A stretch of DNA of 64,000 nt from Halosimplex salinum (lineage in GTDB: Archaea > Halobacteriota > Halobacteria > Halobacteriales > Haloarculaceae), in NCBI RefSeq assembly GCF_003730195.1, contig NZ_QWGG01000004.1, positions 496,001 through 560,000 of the forward strand, read 5' to 3'. The position numbers and the translations under genes were made by a program. Below the pieces are notes generated by a model. The model made no database searches. It was given only the letters and a program-made list of their open reading frames with translations, and had not been told where the DNA came from. This document shows positions 38,093 through 46,996 of this stretch, one piece after another. Numbering within the stretch: the stretch's first letter is position 1; each line of letters starts with the position of its first letter.

Positions 38093-39408
38093 ACGAACGC
38101 CTCCCAGCGCTCGACGGAAACCGTTTCGCCCGTGAGCACGGTGTCGCGGTCGCTCGGCACCGTCACCCAGCCGTCCGCCCGCGAGAGCGTCGAGAGCGGT
38201 TCGTCCGCGACCGGTCGCACGGCCCGCTCCGTCGCGTCCGTCGCGTTCGCCCCGTTCGCGGTGTCCTCGAACGCGACCGGGACCACCGAGGCGACGCCGG
38301 CGGTCCCGTCGAGCGGCGCGGCGAGGTCGGCGGATTCTGTGACCGGGGCCGGCGGGTCCCGGCCGGCGAGTCGAGTGACTGCGTCGCCGACCAACTGCGT
38401 CGTCGCGACGAACGCCGCCACCGGGTCGCCGGGGAGCGACAGAATCGGTCGCTCTCGAACGACACTCAGAGCGGCGGTCCCGCCGGGTTCGAGCGCCACG
38501 CCGTCGACGAGCACGTCACCGAGGTTCTCCACGACGTCGACGATACGGTCGCGTTCTCCGCTCCCCGTCCCGCCGACCGTCACGAGGAGATCCTTCGTCA
38601 GGTCGCGCTCGACGGCCGCACGGAGGGCGTTCCTGTCGGTCGGGACCGGATCACGGTAGGTCACCTTCCCGCCCCAGCGCTCGACGAACTCGGCGACGGT
38701 CGTCCCGTCGGTCTCGACGACCTCGCCGGGGTCCGGGTCACCGCCGACCAGCCCTCCCCCGGTCGGGACGATACCGACTGTCGGCCGCTGGCGGACGTCG
38801 ACCCGCGTCCGTCCGACCGCCGTACAGAGCGCGGGATCCGACGCGGTCAGCTGATGGCCCGCCGGCAGCACCGTCTCGTCGGCGCCAACGTCGGCGCCCG
38901 TCGGCCGGACGCCGCTCCCGGGTTCGACCGGCCGGGTGACCGAGAGCTCCCCGTCGGTCTCGGTGACCGTTTCGAGGTCGTCCTCGGCGGCGGAGTCCGC
39001 CTCGCGCCCCACGACGGCATCGGCACCGCCGGGGAGTTCGTCGCCCGCGTGGACGCGGACGGCCGCGGGGCGGTCGCTGTCGGCCCGCTGCTGATCCGTG
39101 TCGGTTCCCCCCTGGTCGGCATCGGGCGATGCCGGCGCGTCCAGGGCCTCGGCGACGGCGAACGTGACGGCCGCAGCGTCGCTCGCGTCGGTCGTGTCGG
39201 CGGCCCGGAGGGCGAAGCCGTCGCGGACCACCTGGTCGTAGTGGGGAACGGGGCGGCGTGCGACGACGGGATCGGCCAGCGGACGGCCGACGGCGGTGCT
39301 GACCGGCAGCGTCTCGGTCCGGTCGACCGGTGCGACGGCCTCGCGGAGGCGGTCGCGGGCCGACCCGAGGGGGGTTCGGTCGGCGGCGGACCGACGTGGT
39401 TCGTCCAT
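38089..39408 (-). CDS. MoeA-type molybdopterin molybdenumtransferase, second paralogue
   Basis: The 439-residue protein has the MoeA layout without the extra C-terminal domain: VPHYDQVVRDGFALRAADT, ELPGGADAVV, VGIVPTGGGLVGGDP, VTVGGTGSGERD and LPGDPVAAFVATTQLV. Some catalytic-site blocks differ from the first paralogue, for example YDQVVRDGFA instead of FDRAAMDGYA and PTGGGLV instead of STGDELV, so the substrate or role may differ. It is the upstream gene of the pair; the ATGA overlap couples their translation. Paired paralogues may handle molybdenum and tungsten separately, which is inference. Confidence 0.9.
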   Translation of the reverse strand: MDEPRRSAADRTPLGSARDRLREAVAPVDRTETLPVSTAVGRPLADPVVARRPVPHYDQVVRDGFALRAADTTDASDAAAVTFAVAEALDAPASPDADQGGTDTDQQRADSDRPAAVRVHAGDELPGGADAVVGREADSAAEDDLETVTETDGELSVTRPVEPGSGVRPTGADVGADETVLPAGHQLTASDPALCTAVGRTRVDVRQRPTVGIVPTGGGLVGGDPDPGEVVETDGTTVAEFVERWGGKVTYRDPVPTDRNALRAAVERDLTKDLLVTVGGTGSGERDRIVDVVENLGDVLVDGVALEPGGTAALSVVRERPILSLPGDPVAAFVATTQLVGDAVTRLAGRDPPAPVTESADLAAPLDGTAGVASVVPVAFEDTANGANATDATERAVRPVADEPLSTLSRADGWVTVPSDRDTVLTGETVSVERWEAFV

Positions 39409-39518
39409 ACCCCCGATTTCGTCGCCCGGCCAATAAGCGGTGTGACGCCCCGTCGACCGTGCGGTGTGGGACCACGGTAATCGCGGCCTTTAACGCGCTC
39501 GCTTCCCTAACATCGCTC

Positions 39519-39872
39519 ATGTCAACCTTGCGTGATGCGCTCCGGGACTTGCCCGACGCGGTCTTCGCAGACGTGCTGGAGAGCGACGACGCGTTCGTGC
39601 TCGTGCTCGACCTGCCGGGGACGACGTCCGATACCGTCGACGTGGCGGTCGAGGGGAGTCGCCTGCGCATCGAGGCGCGCCGGGAGAAGGACGTGCCCGC
39701 GGAGTTCGACTACGTCGAGGAGGAGCGCTCGCTGTTCCTCGACGTCGAGCTCCCGCTCCCGCCGGGCGTGACCGGCGCCGGGGCCTCCGGCTCGATCGAC
39801 CGGGGCGTCCTCGAGCTCGAACTCCCCAAGGCCGCGGCCGCGCCGGAGACGCAGATCCCGATCGACGACTGA
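39519..39872 (+). CDS. Hsp20/alpha-crystallin family small heat-shock-like protein
   Basis: The 117-residue protein begins MSTLRDALRDLPDAVFADVL at the ATG at 39519. A TATA-like CTTTAA at 39488-39493 lies 26 bases before it, which supports a leaderless transcript; the longer frame from 39330 is not used. The alpha-crystallin beta sandwich is visible as AFVLVLDLPGTTSDTVDVAV, RLRIEARREK and SIDRGVLELELPKA. The conserved C-terminal IxI-like tail is TQIPIDD. These proteins hold unfolding clients. It lies 6 bases upstream of the AarF-type kinase gene. Confidence 0.85.
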   Translation: MSTLRDALRDLPDAVFADVLESDDAFVLVLDLPGTTSDTVDVAVEGSRLRIEARREKDVPAEFDYVEEERSLFLDVELPLPPGVTGAGASGSIDRGVLELELPKAAAAPETQIPIDD

Positions 39873-39878
39873 GCTCAC

Positions 39879-41540
39879 GTGAACCCACGCGCATACTGGC
39901 GATTCGTCGTCGTTACGTGGCGGTTCCTGCCGCTGCTGGTCGCGTACACGCGTGACCGCAATCGGTTCTTCCTCTTCGGCCGGAGTCGGACGGTCACCTC
40001 GGAGACCCGCCGCGACCGCGCGCAGACGCTGCTCGACACGCTGCTCACCCTCGGGCCGACGTTCATCAAACTCGGCCAGCTCCTGTCCACCCGGCCGGAC
40101 GTCCTCCCCCCCGAATACATCGAGGAACTCGAGGAGCTCCAGGACCGCGTTCCGCCGGCAGACTGGGAGGAAGCCCGCGTCGTCCTGGAGGAGGAACTCG
40201 GCCCGGTCGACCAGGTGTTCGCGGAGTTCGACGACGTGGCCATCAGCGGGGCGAGCCTCGGGCAGGTGTACTACGCGACGACGGAGGACGGCGAGGTGGC
40301 GGTGAAGGTCCGCCGGCCGGGCGTCGAGGACCTCGTCGAGGCGGACCTCCGGGTGGTTCGCTGGTCGCTCCCGATCCTGATGTACTTCGTCGGCGAGGCG
40401 CGGGCGTTCTCGCTGGAGACGCTCGCCGACGAGTTCGACAAGACGATCCGCGAGGAGATGGACTACGCTCGCGAGGCGGAGATGCTGAACGAGATCCGGG
40501 CGAACTTCGAGGGGCAGCCGAAGATACGCATGCCCGAGGTCGACGAGTCGCGCTCGACGAGGCGCGTCCTCACGATGGAGTACGTCCCCGGGACGAAGAT
40601 CACCGACATCGACGAACTGGACGCACAGCACCTCGACCGCACGGAACTCGCCGAGACGCTACAGGAGGCGTACCTCCAGATGATCATCCAGGACGGCGTG
40701 TTCCACGCCGACCCCCATCCCGGGAACCTCGCGGTGCAGGACGACGGCACCCTCGTGTTCTACGACTTCGGCATGAGCGGCTACGTCGACCCGTTCATCC
40801 AGGACAAGATCGTCGACTTCTACGTCGCGGTCGCCGACCAGGACATCCAGGCCATCCTCGACACCCTCGTCGAGATGGGGACGCTCAGCCCGGAGGCCGA
40901 CCGGAAAGTGATGGGCGAGGTGCTGGAACTCGCCATCGCGGACGCCCGCGGCGAGGACATCGAACAGTACCGCGTCCAGCAGATCGTCCAGCAGGTCGAG
41001 GACACCATCTACGACTTCCCCTTCCGCCTCCCCGCGAACCTCGCGCTCGTCCTGCGGGTCGCGACCGTCGTCGAGGGGGTCTGCGTGACTCTCGACGAGG
41101 ACTTCGACTTCATCGAGGTGGCGACCGGCTACCTGCGCGGCGAGGGGTTCCTCGCGGACACGGCACGGGAGTACGTCGAGGACCGCGTCGACGAGGTCCA
41201 GGAGGCCACGAAGTCGGCCGTGCGGACGCCGCCGAAACTGGAGACGGTGCTCGACCGGGCCATCAACGAGGACCTGCAGGTCGAGGTGGACTTCCGCGAC
41301 TCCCAGAACCTCCTCGGGCGGGTGACTCGCCGCCTCATCTACGGGATGGTGCTCGCGAGCGCGGTCTTCTCGTCGGCCGTCCTCTTCGCGTTCGAACAGA
41401 TCGTCGCCGCCGGGGTCACCGTCGGACTGGCCGCGGTGGTCGCGACACTGCTGTACTACTCCTTCCGGAAACGCCGGGGCATCCGCGCCCAACCGCAGTT
41501 CACCAGACAGAGCATGCGCGAGCGCGAGCGCGAACGGTAG
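39879..41540 (+). CDS. AarF/UbiB/ABC1 family atypical kinase
   Basis: The 553-residue protein has the family-specific KxGQ block TFIKLGQLLSTRPDVLPPEY (about residues 63-82), the AxxGQV loop ISGASLGQVYYA in place of a normal glycine-rich loop, the invariant lysine in VAVKVRRPGVEDL, and catalytic-loop FHADPHPGNLAV followed by YDFGMSG. Two C-terminal membrane helices (about residues 485-530) anchor it. UbiB/ADCK proteins are ATPases or kinases needed for isoprenoid-quinone and lipid-related processes. The start is GTG. It is probably co-transcribed with the Hsp20 gene. Confidence 0.92.
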   Translation: MNPRAYWRFVVVTWRFLPLLVAYTRDRNRFFLFGRSRTVTSETRRDRAQTLLDTLLTLGPTFIKLGQLLSTRPDVLPPEYIEELEELQDRVPPADWEEARVVLEEELGPVDQVFAEFDDVAISGASLGQVYYATTEDGEVAVKVRRPGVEDLVEADLRVVRWSLPILMYFVGEARAFSLETLADEFDKTIREEMDYAREAEMLNEIRANFEGQPKIRMPEVDESRSTRRVLTMEYVPGTKITDIDELDAQHLDRTELAETLQEAYLQMIIQDGVFHADPHPGNLAVQDDGTLVFYDFGMSGYVDPFIQDKIVDFYVAVADQDIQAILDTLVEMGTLSPEADRKVMGEVLELAIADARGEDIEQYRVQQIVQQVEDTIYDFPFRLPANLALVLRVATVVEGVCVTLDEDFDFIEVATGYLRGEGFLADTAREYVEDRVDEVQEATKSAVRTPPKLETVLDRAINEDLQVEVDFRDSQNLLGRVTRRLIYGMVLASAVFSSAVLFAFEQIVAAGVTVGLAAVVATLLYYSFRKRRGIRAQPQFTRQSMRERERER

Positions 41541-41581
41541 TCGCCCCGACCCTTTTCCGCCGACCGCTCCCAACGTCGAGC

Positions 41582-42658
41582 ATGCACGTCGAGCCCTTCG
41601 CCCTCGAACGCTGGCTGGCCGACCACGAACACGACGCGGCCGTCAACCTCGGCGACAGCGGCGTCAGACCGCTCGAGGCCGACCGATTCGACACCGACCC
41701 CGGGCGGCTGGGATACGTCGTCCCGACGAACGGCGACCCGGACCTCCGGGCGCGCGTCGCCGAGCGCTACGACCGCGCGGCCGACGAACTCCTCTTCACC
41801 TGCGGGACACAGGAGGCGAACTTCCTGGCCGTGCTCGCGACGCTGGACCGGGACAGCCACGCGGTGTGCGTGACGCCGACCTACCAGTCGTTGCACTCGC
41901 TCCCGGACGCGGTCGCGGACGTGACGCGGGTCGAACTCGCCGCGCCGGACTGGCGACTGAACATCGACGCCGTCGCGGAGGCGGTCGAACCGCACACGGA
42001 CCTGATCGTCCTCAACAACCCGAACAATCCGACGGGGAAGAGCCATCCACAGGAGACCGTCGAGGCGGTGTACGAACTGGCGGCCGCGGCCGACGCCTAC
42101 CTCCTCTCCGACGAGGTGTATCGGCCGCTCGCCGCGCCCGAGGAGCGAGTCGAACCGGTCGCCAGCATGGGTCCGTACGGTATCAGCACCTGCGGGCTGT
42201 CGAAGGGGTGGGGACTCCCGGGACTCCGCTTCGGCTGGCTCGCCGGTCCCGAAGCCGTCGTCTCCGCGGCGTGGGAGTGGAAGGACTACACGACCATTTC
42301 GCCCTCCGCCTTCGGCCAGCACGTCGGCCGGCAGGCCATCGACCGCGAGGACGAACTCCTCGCCGAGAACCGGACGCACGTCCGGCGGAACCGGGACCTG
42401 CTCGGCGAGTTCGCAGAGTCGTACGGACTCGACTGGCACCTCCCCGCGGGGGCGACGGGATTCCTGACCGTTCCAGAGGAGTTCGAGTCCGGCGAGGCGT
42501 TCGCTCGGGCGCTCGTGGACGAGGGCGTGGTCGTCGCGCCGGGCGAGACGTTCGGGCGGCCGGGGTACGTCCGCGTCGGGTTCGGGGCCGAGCGGACGAC
42601 GCTCGAGGACGGGATCGAGCGGATGGGCGCCGTGATCGACGAGCGGCGGTCGGGGTGA
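41582..42658 (+). CDS. PLP-dependent class I/II aminotransferase
   Basis: The 358-residue protein shows fold-type I aminotransferase blocks: TCGTQEANFLAVLA near residue 77, VLNNPNNPTGKSH near 142, LLSDEVYRPL near 175 and the PLP-lysine block CGLSKGWGLPGLRFGW near 203. NPNNPTG and SDEVY are the aspartate-aminotransferase-type cofactor contacts. The substrate amino acid is not evident. The ATG at 41582 follows the AarF-type gene by 41 bases. The protein is slightly shorter than the usual 380-400 residues, and this appears to be the natural N-terminus. Confidence 0.9.
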   Translation: MHVEPFALERWLADHEHDAAVNLGDSGVRPLEADRFDTDPGRLGYVVPTNGDPDLRARVAERYDRAADELLFTCGTQEANFLAVLATLDRDSHAVCVTPTYQSLHSLPDAVADVTRVELAAPDWRLNIDAVAEAVEPHTDLIVLNNPNNPTGKSHPQETVEAVYELAAAADAYLLSDEVYRPLAAPEERVEPVASMGPYGISTCGLSKGWGLPGLRFGWLAGPEAVVSAAWEWKDYTTISPSAFGQHVGRQAIDREDELLAENRTHVRRNRDLLGEFAESYGLDWHLPAGATGFLTVPEEFESGEAFARALVDEGVVVAPGETFGRPGYVRVGFGAERTTLEDGIERMGAVIDERRSG

Positions 42659-42787
42659 GGTGCCGAGACTGCCCCTCGCTGAGCGACCGAGACTGGCCGG
42701 TGACAGCGAGTGCGGGCCGACGCGGCGGAATTTTCGGGGCGAGGGCGTTCCAAACCGTTTATACTGGTCGCTCGTTTACGGCGCGGT

Positions 42788-43162
42788 ATGGCAACGAAGC
42801 AGGTCGAGGTCCGCGATCTGGACGAGGGCAGCTACGTGATGATCGACGACGTAGCCTGCAAGATCAACGCATACAGTACGGCGAAACCCGGCAAGCACGG
42901 CAGCGCGAAGGCTCGCGTCGAGGCCGAGGGCGTCTTCGACGGGAAGAAGCGCAACCTCTCCCAGCCGGTCGACGCGAAGATCCGCGTCCCGATCATCAAC
43001 CGCAAGCAGGGCCAGGTCGTCTCGACCTCCGGCGACGAGGCGCAGGTCATGGACCTCGAGACGTACGACACGTTCACGCTCGCGCTCCCCGACGGCGTCT
43101 CGATGGCGCCCGACGACGAGATCGAGTACCTCGAGATGGAAGAGCAGCGCAAGATCGTCTAG
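42788..43162 (+). CDS. translation initiation factor aIF5A
   Basis: This 124-residue two-domain protein starts [20 protein letters not shown]. The modification loop [12 protein letters not shown] places the deoxyhypusinated lysine at residue 36, and the C-terminal OB fold follows from about residue 70. aIF5A helps ribosomes past difficult stretches such as polyproline. A strong TATA box GTTTATAC (42757-42764) lies 24-31 bases before the ATG. The agmatinase gene starts one base after the stop, and deoxyhypusine synthase is at 58118 in this window. Confidence 0.97.
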   Translation: MATKQVEVRDLDEGSYVMIDDVACKINAYSTAKPGKHGSAKARVEAEGVFDGKKRNLSQPVDAKIRVPIINRKQGQVVSTSGDEAQVMDLETYDTFTLALPDGVSMAPDDEIEYLEMEEQRKIV

Positions 43163-43163
43163 G

Positions 43164-43970
43164 ATGTTCCCCGGCGCGGCCGCCGCGCGGAGCGACGCCG
43201 ACTACGCGCTCGTCGGCGCGCCGCTCGACGCTTCGACGTCGTTCGAGCCCGGCGCTCGCTTCGGCCCGCGCCGCGTCCGCCACTACGCCGAGGCGTTCGA
43301 CGACTACGACCACCACACCGACCAGCGATTCTCCTCGCTCGCCGTCTACGACCACGGCGACGTCGGTCCCACCGCCGACACGGCCGAGTATCTCACTTTC
43401 CTCCGCGGCGCGCTCTCGGACTTTCGCCAGGAAGGGGCGCTCCCGATGCTCGTCGGCGGCGAGCACACGGTGACCGTCGCGGGCGTCCGTGCCGTCGACC
43501 CCGACGTGTTCGTCTGTCTCGACGCCCATCTCGACTTGCGGGAGTCCTACGCGGGCGACCCGCTCAGTCACGCGACGGTGACGCGCCACGCCCTCGACGC
43601 GGCCGACCGCGCGGTGGTCCTCGGCGCCCGCACCGGCAGCGAAGCCGAGTGGGACCGCGCGAGCGAGTCGGACGTGACCGTCGTCGACCCGGCCGACGTG
43701 AGCGACTGGGAGCCGTCGTTCGACGCCGACGACTCCGTCTACCTGAGCGTCGATATCGACGCCTTCGACCCCGGGTACGCGCCGGGGACGGGGACGATGG
43801 AGCCGTTCGGGCTCGCGCCGCGAGAGGGGCGGCGGGTCGTCCGCGAGGTCGCGCCCGCGACGGACGGATTCGACGTCGTCGAGGTCAACGACGGCGACGA
43901 CGGGCAGTCGGCGGTGCTGGCGGCGAAGCTCCTGCGGGCGTTCGTCTACGAGCACGCCGCGAGCAGATAG
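43164..43970 (+). CDS. speB: agmatinase (arginase/ureohydrolase family)
   Basis: The 268-residue protein has the binuclear manganese site of ureohydrolases: GGEHTVTVAG, CLDAHLDLRESY and YLSVDIDAFDPGYAPGTGT. The family hydrolyses agmatine to putrescine and urea, or acts on related guanidino compounds. Direct adjacency to aIF5A fits what is known in Haloferax, where aIF5A modification is thought to run through an agmatine adduct that an agmatinase-like enzyme then trims. On that reading it acts on modified aIF5A rather than free agmatine; this is inference from the neighbour and literature. Confidence 0.9.
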   Translation: MFPGAAAARSDADYALVGAPLDASTSFEPGARFGPRRVRHYAEAFDDYDHHTDQRFSSLAVYDHGDVGPTADTAEYLTFLRGALSDFRQEGALPMLVGGEHTVTVAGVRAVDPDVFVCLDAHLDLRESYAGDPLSHATVTRHALDAADRAVVLGARTGSEAEWDRASESDVTVVDPADVSDWEPSFDADDSVYLSVDIDAFDPGYAPGTGTMEPFGLAPREGRRVVREVAPATDGFDVVEVNDGDDGQSAVLAAKLLRAFVYEHAASR

Positions 43971-44039
43971 CGGACGCGGTCACGCGATCGCTGCCCCGGC
44001 ACCGACCGTTTTACGTCGGCCCGGATAGACGGTTCCGAC

Positions 44040-45035
44040 ATGGACCAGCTCTCGTCGTGTTACTTCTGTGGCGCCGCGCTGGACGCCACACTCGATGAAC
44101 ACCCGGTGGTGCCGTCGGCGCTCCACCCAGGCACCGACTCCCAGAAGACGATCGTCCTCTGTGGGACCTGTCAGCGGAAACTCGACGCCGTGCTCGACAC
44201 CGTCGTCGACGCCGTCGAGCGAAACGCCGACGGTATCGTCCGTGACCGTCAGGCGGACGCCGACGACGGGGGCGCGAGCGGAGACGACCTCGAATCGACG
44301 CTCGGGGACGACGAAGCGATCCTCTCTTCGCTCGGCGAGGACGACGCGACGGACGAGGAGGCCGCCGAAGCCTCGGCGATGGAGTTCGGTGACGACCGCG
44401 AGGCCGCCGAGGAGTCCTCGGAATCGGCGGCAGACGAGGGGGAGTCCGCCGCGGACGATACGGACGACGAGTCTGCGGACGACGGACCGAAGGAACCCAA
44501 GTACACGAAGTCCCGGGGCGCCGGGTTCCGCAAGGAGGACGAGGGGCCGACGAGTTCGCGTTCGCTCACCGGCGGCGCCTTCGACGACGACGACGACGAC
44601 GCGTCGAGCAGGTCGACGAGCAAATCGACTTCCAGCGCGTCGTCGAGCAGTTCCGGTGGATCGTCGAGCGGTTCCGGCGGATCGTCGAGTAGTTCCGGCA
44701 CGTCGTCGGGAGGATCCGACGGTTCGACGGGCGGTTCCGGCGGCAGTGGTGGGTCGAGCGGTGGCAGTAGTGATTCCAGCAGCGGCAGTAGTGAGTCCAG
44801 CGGCAGTGGCGGCAGTAAACCGAAGCGCGACGTCTCGATGTCGCGACTGGAGAACACGAAGGTGATGCGTCTGCTGGAGAACCGGGAGTTTCCGGTCGAC
44901 AAGGACGAGTTCGTCACCGTCGCGGCCAACGCCTACCAGATCTCGCGGGACGACTGCGAGAAGGTGCTCGATCTGGCCGTCGAGCACGGTCTGCTCCGCG
45001 AAGAAAGCGGACAGCTCTACGGCGGCGACGCGTAA
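44040..45035 (+). CDS. haloarchaeal zinc-finger/winged-helix protein with long Ser/Gly-rich linker
   Basis: The 331-residue protein starts with a two-knuckle zinc finger (CYFC at residues 7-10, CGTC at about 41-44) in MDQLSSCYFCGAALDATLDE. Residues about 75-185 are acidic and disordered, and about 186-255 form a near-pure Ser/Gly low-complexity stretch. The C-terminal 65 residues, VSMSRLENTKVMRLLENREF then FVTVAANAYQISRDDCEKVL, look like a winged helix. The layout suggests a DNA- or RNA-binding protein with a flexible spacer. The linker is repetitive in DNA as well (GGCAGTAGTGATTCCAGC-like units), which makes it prone to length change. No characterised homologue is recognised. Confidence 0.8.
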   Translation: MDQLSSCYFCGAALDATLDEHPVVPSALHPGTDSQKTIVLCGTCQRKLDAVLDTVVDAVERNADGIVRDRQADADDGGASGDDLESTLGDDEAILSSLGEDDATDEEAAEASAMEFGDDREAAEESSESAADEGESAADDTDDESADDGPKEPKYTKSRGAGFRKEDEGPTSSRSLTGGAFDDDDDDASSRSTSKSTSSASSSSSGGSSSGSGGSSSSSGTSSGGSDGSTGGSGGSGGSSGGSSDSSSGSSESSGSGGSKPKRDVSMSRLENTKVMRLLENREFPVDKDEFVTVAANAYQISRDDCEKVLDLAVEHGLLREESGQLYGGDA

Positions 45036-45109
45036 CGCCAGGTCGATCGGGGCCACCGGCTCTCCGCGGATCCGCAACCGATAGGCCCCCGTCCGTCGAA
45101 CGGGCGGGT

Positions 45110-45877
45110 ATGGACCTCTCGACGATCTGCGAGCGGTACGACGAGCGGCTCTCACCGGGCGAGTACGCCGACGTGGACGCCAGCGCCAACGGTCTCCAGG
45201 TCGGACCCGGAGAAGCGTCGGTCGACACGGTCGCGTTCGCCGTCGACGCCGCGGGCGCGACCATCGAGACGGCCGCCGACCGCGGAGCGGACCTGCTCGT
45301 GGTCCACCACGGCCTCTCCTGGGGCGGCATCGACCGCGTCACCGGGCTCTCCTACGATCGAATCGCACCGCTGATCGAGCGAGACCTGGCACTGTACGCG
45401 ATGCATCTCCCGCTGGACGGCCACGACGAACTCGGCAACGCCGCCGGCGTCGCGGACGTACTGGGACTGGAAGCCCGGGAACCGTTCGGCGAAGTCGGCC
45501 CGGTCACCATCGGCCAGCGCGGGCGGGCGTCCGAGCCGATGTCGGCGGCCGAGCTAGCGAGCACGCTCGAAGCGAACCTGGACACCGGCGGCGAGGGCGT
45601 CCAGTACTTCGATTACGGCCCCGAATCGATCGAGGACGTGGCCATCGTCACCGGCGGCGGCGCCGACTGGCTGGAGGAGGCCATCGACGCCGGCGTGGAC
45701 GCGTTCGTCTCCGGCGAGGGCAAACAGAAAGTGTACCACCAGGCCCGCGACGCCGGCGTGAACGTCTTCCTCGGCGGGCACTACGCCACCGAGACGTTCG
45801 GCGTGCGGGCGTTGCAGGAACTGGCCGAGGAGTGGGACGTCGAGACGACGTACGTCGACCACCCGACCGGCCTATAG
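45110..45877 (+). CDS. Nif3-like dinuclear metal-centre protein
   Basis: The 255-residue protein has the NIF3/YbgI metal ligands in LLVVHHGLSWGG (residues about 63-74), MHLPLDGHDELGN (about 103) and GGHYATETFG near the C-terminus. GEGKQKVYHQARD is a further conserved block. These proteins form toroidal hexamers; a GTP cyclohydrolase I-type activity was reported for one member, but the general role is unsettled. The ATG at 45110 fits the family length. Confidence 0.92.
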   Translation: MDLSTICERYDERLSPGEYADVDASANGLQVGPGEASVDTVAFAVDAAGATIETAADRGADLLVVHHGLSWGGIDRVTGLSYDRIAPLIERDLALYAMHLPLDGHDELGNAAGVADVLGLEAREPFGEVGPVTIGQRGRASEPMSAAELASTLEANLDTGGEGVQYFDYGPESIEDVAIVTGGGADWLEEAIDAGVDAFVSGEGKQKVYHQARDAGVNVFLGGHYATETFGVRALQELAEEWDVETTYVDHPTGL

Positions 45878-45972
45878 GACCACCTGTCTCGCCGGCAGTC
45901 GGTTCGCGGGACGCGTCGACGCCGGCCCGCTGAGTACAGACGGGGTCGCCAGAGCTGCACCGATTCTCTCGC

Positions 45973-46833
45973 TCAATCGGTCCGTGAGGGATCTGGACTC
46001 CCGGCGCTCGAAGCGAGCGAGCGGGAGTCTATCGCTCGAACGAACCGGACGACGAGTCCGAGGCCCAGCAGGCTCAGCGCCACGAACACCGCGATCTGGG
46101 GCAGCGGCACCGACTGGCCGTCGCGCAGCATGAAGACGATCATCGCGAGCACGGCGAGTCCGAGCGTCGTCCCCTTCACGAGGAGGACGCCCGTGAACGC
46201 GTATCCCATCGGCCGACGCTTCCACAGCAGGTACGACGAGATCCCGAACGACGGGACGACGACGCCGAGGTCCATCGACTGGATGACCGGCACGGGCAGG
46301 TCGGTTTCGGCGATGCTCGGCGGTCTCGTGCCGGCGAGGCTCGCGGGTCCGACTTCGCCCACCCACATGAGCGTGAGCAACACAGCGACGAGTAGCTGAA
46401 ACCCGACGTAGGCCCGGATAGAGCGCTCGCCGAACGCGCGTTTCAGTGATCCGGCGTCCAGGCGAGCGACGCCTCCGACCAGCGTACAGAGCGTCAGCGC
46501 GAACAGCGCGACGTACAGCAGGTACAGTTCGTTGAACGCCGTGAGGAACGCGTAGGACGCGTACGTGTACAGCAGATAACCCGTCACGCCGAGCCAGACG
46601 ACGTAGCCCCGGAGCGACCCGCGGGCGGCGTACGACAGCGAGACGGCGAGTACCGGGACCGCGACCCCCAGCGTCAGCAGGTCCTGCCCGTACAGCTGCG
46701 GAAGCAGTACCGCCGCATCGCGGTAAAACCCGGGAACGAACAGTCCGACCGACGTCGCCACCACAGTGAACGCGAGCGTCGCGACTGTCGCGAGGATGTA
46801 CGGGCGCGACAGTGAGTGAGACCCGGTGGTCAT
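45973..46833 (-). CDS. integral membrane protein with about eight helices, function unknown
   Basis: The 286-residue protein begins MTTGSHSLSRPYILATVATL and has hydrophobic segments at about residues 13-34, 52-70, 75-95, 104-123, 140-160, 185-205, 210-235 and 245-262. The C-terminal tail is polar (SLASSAGSPDPSRTD). No transporter motif, heme ligand pair or catalytic signature stands out. It is a single gene, convergent with Nif3. I do not recognise the family. Confidence 0.72.
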   Translation of the reverse strand: MTTGSHSLSRPYILATVATLAFTVVATSVGLFVPGFYRDAAVLLPQLYGQDLLTLGVAVPVLAVSLSYAARGSLRGYVVWLGVTGYLLYTYASYAFLTAFNELYLLYVALFALTLCTLVGGVARLDAGSLKRAFGERSIRAYVGFQLLVAVLLTLMWVGEVGPASLAGTRPPSIAETDLPVPVIQSMDLGVVVPSFGISSYLLWKRRPMGYAFTGVLLVKGTTLGLAVLAMIVFMLRDGQSVPLPQIAVFVALSLLGLGLVVRFVRAIDSRSLASSAGSPDPSRTD

Positions 46834-46996
46834 GGTTCAACTGTCCCTCCGCGTCACCTTCAACCTCGGGCCGGCCGAGACGGGAGCGACCGCCGGATAC
46901 GCGGGTACGAGCGACTGCCCGGACCCGAGCATCGGTCTCGTCGGTCGCCCGGGAGATTCTGCCGGACTCGGCCCCGAAGTCGGACTGCGAGGCCCG

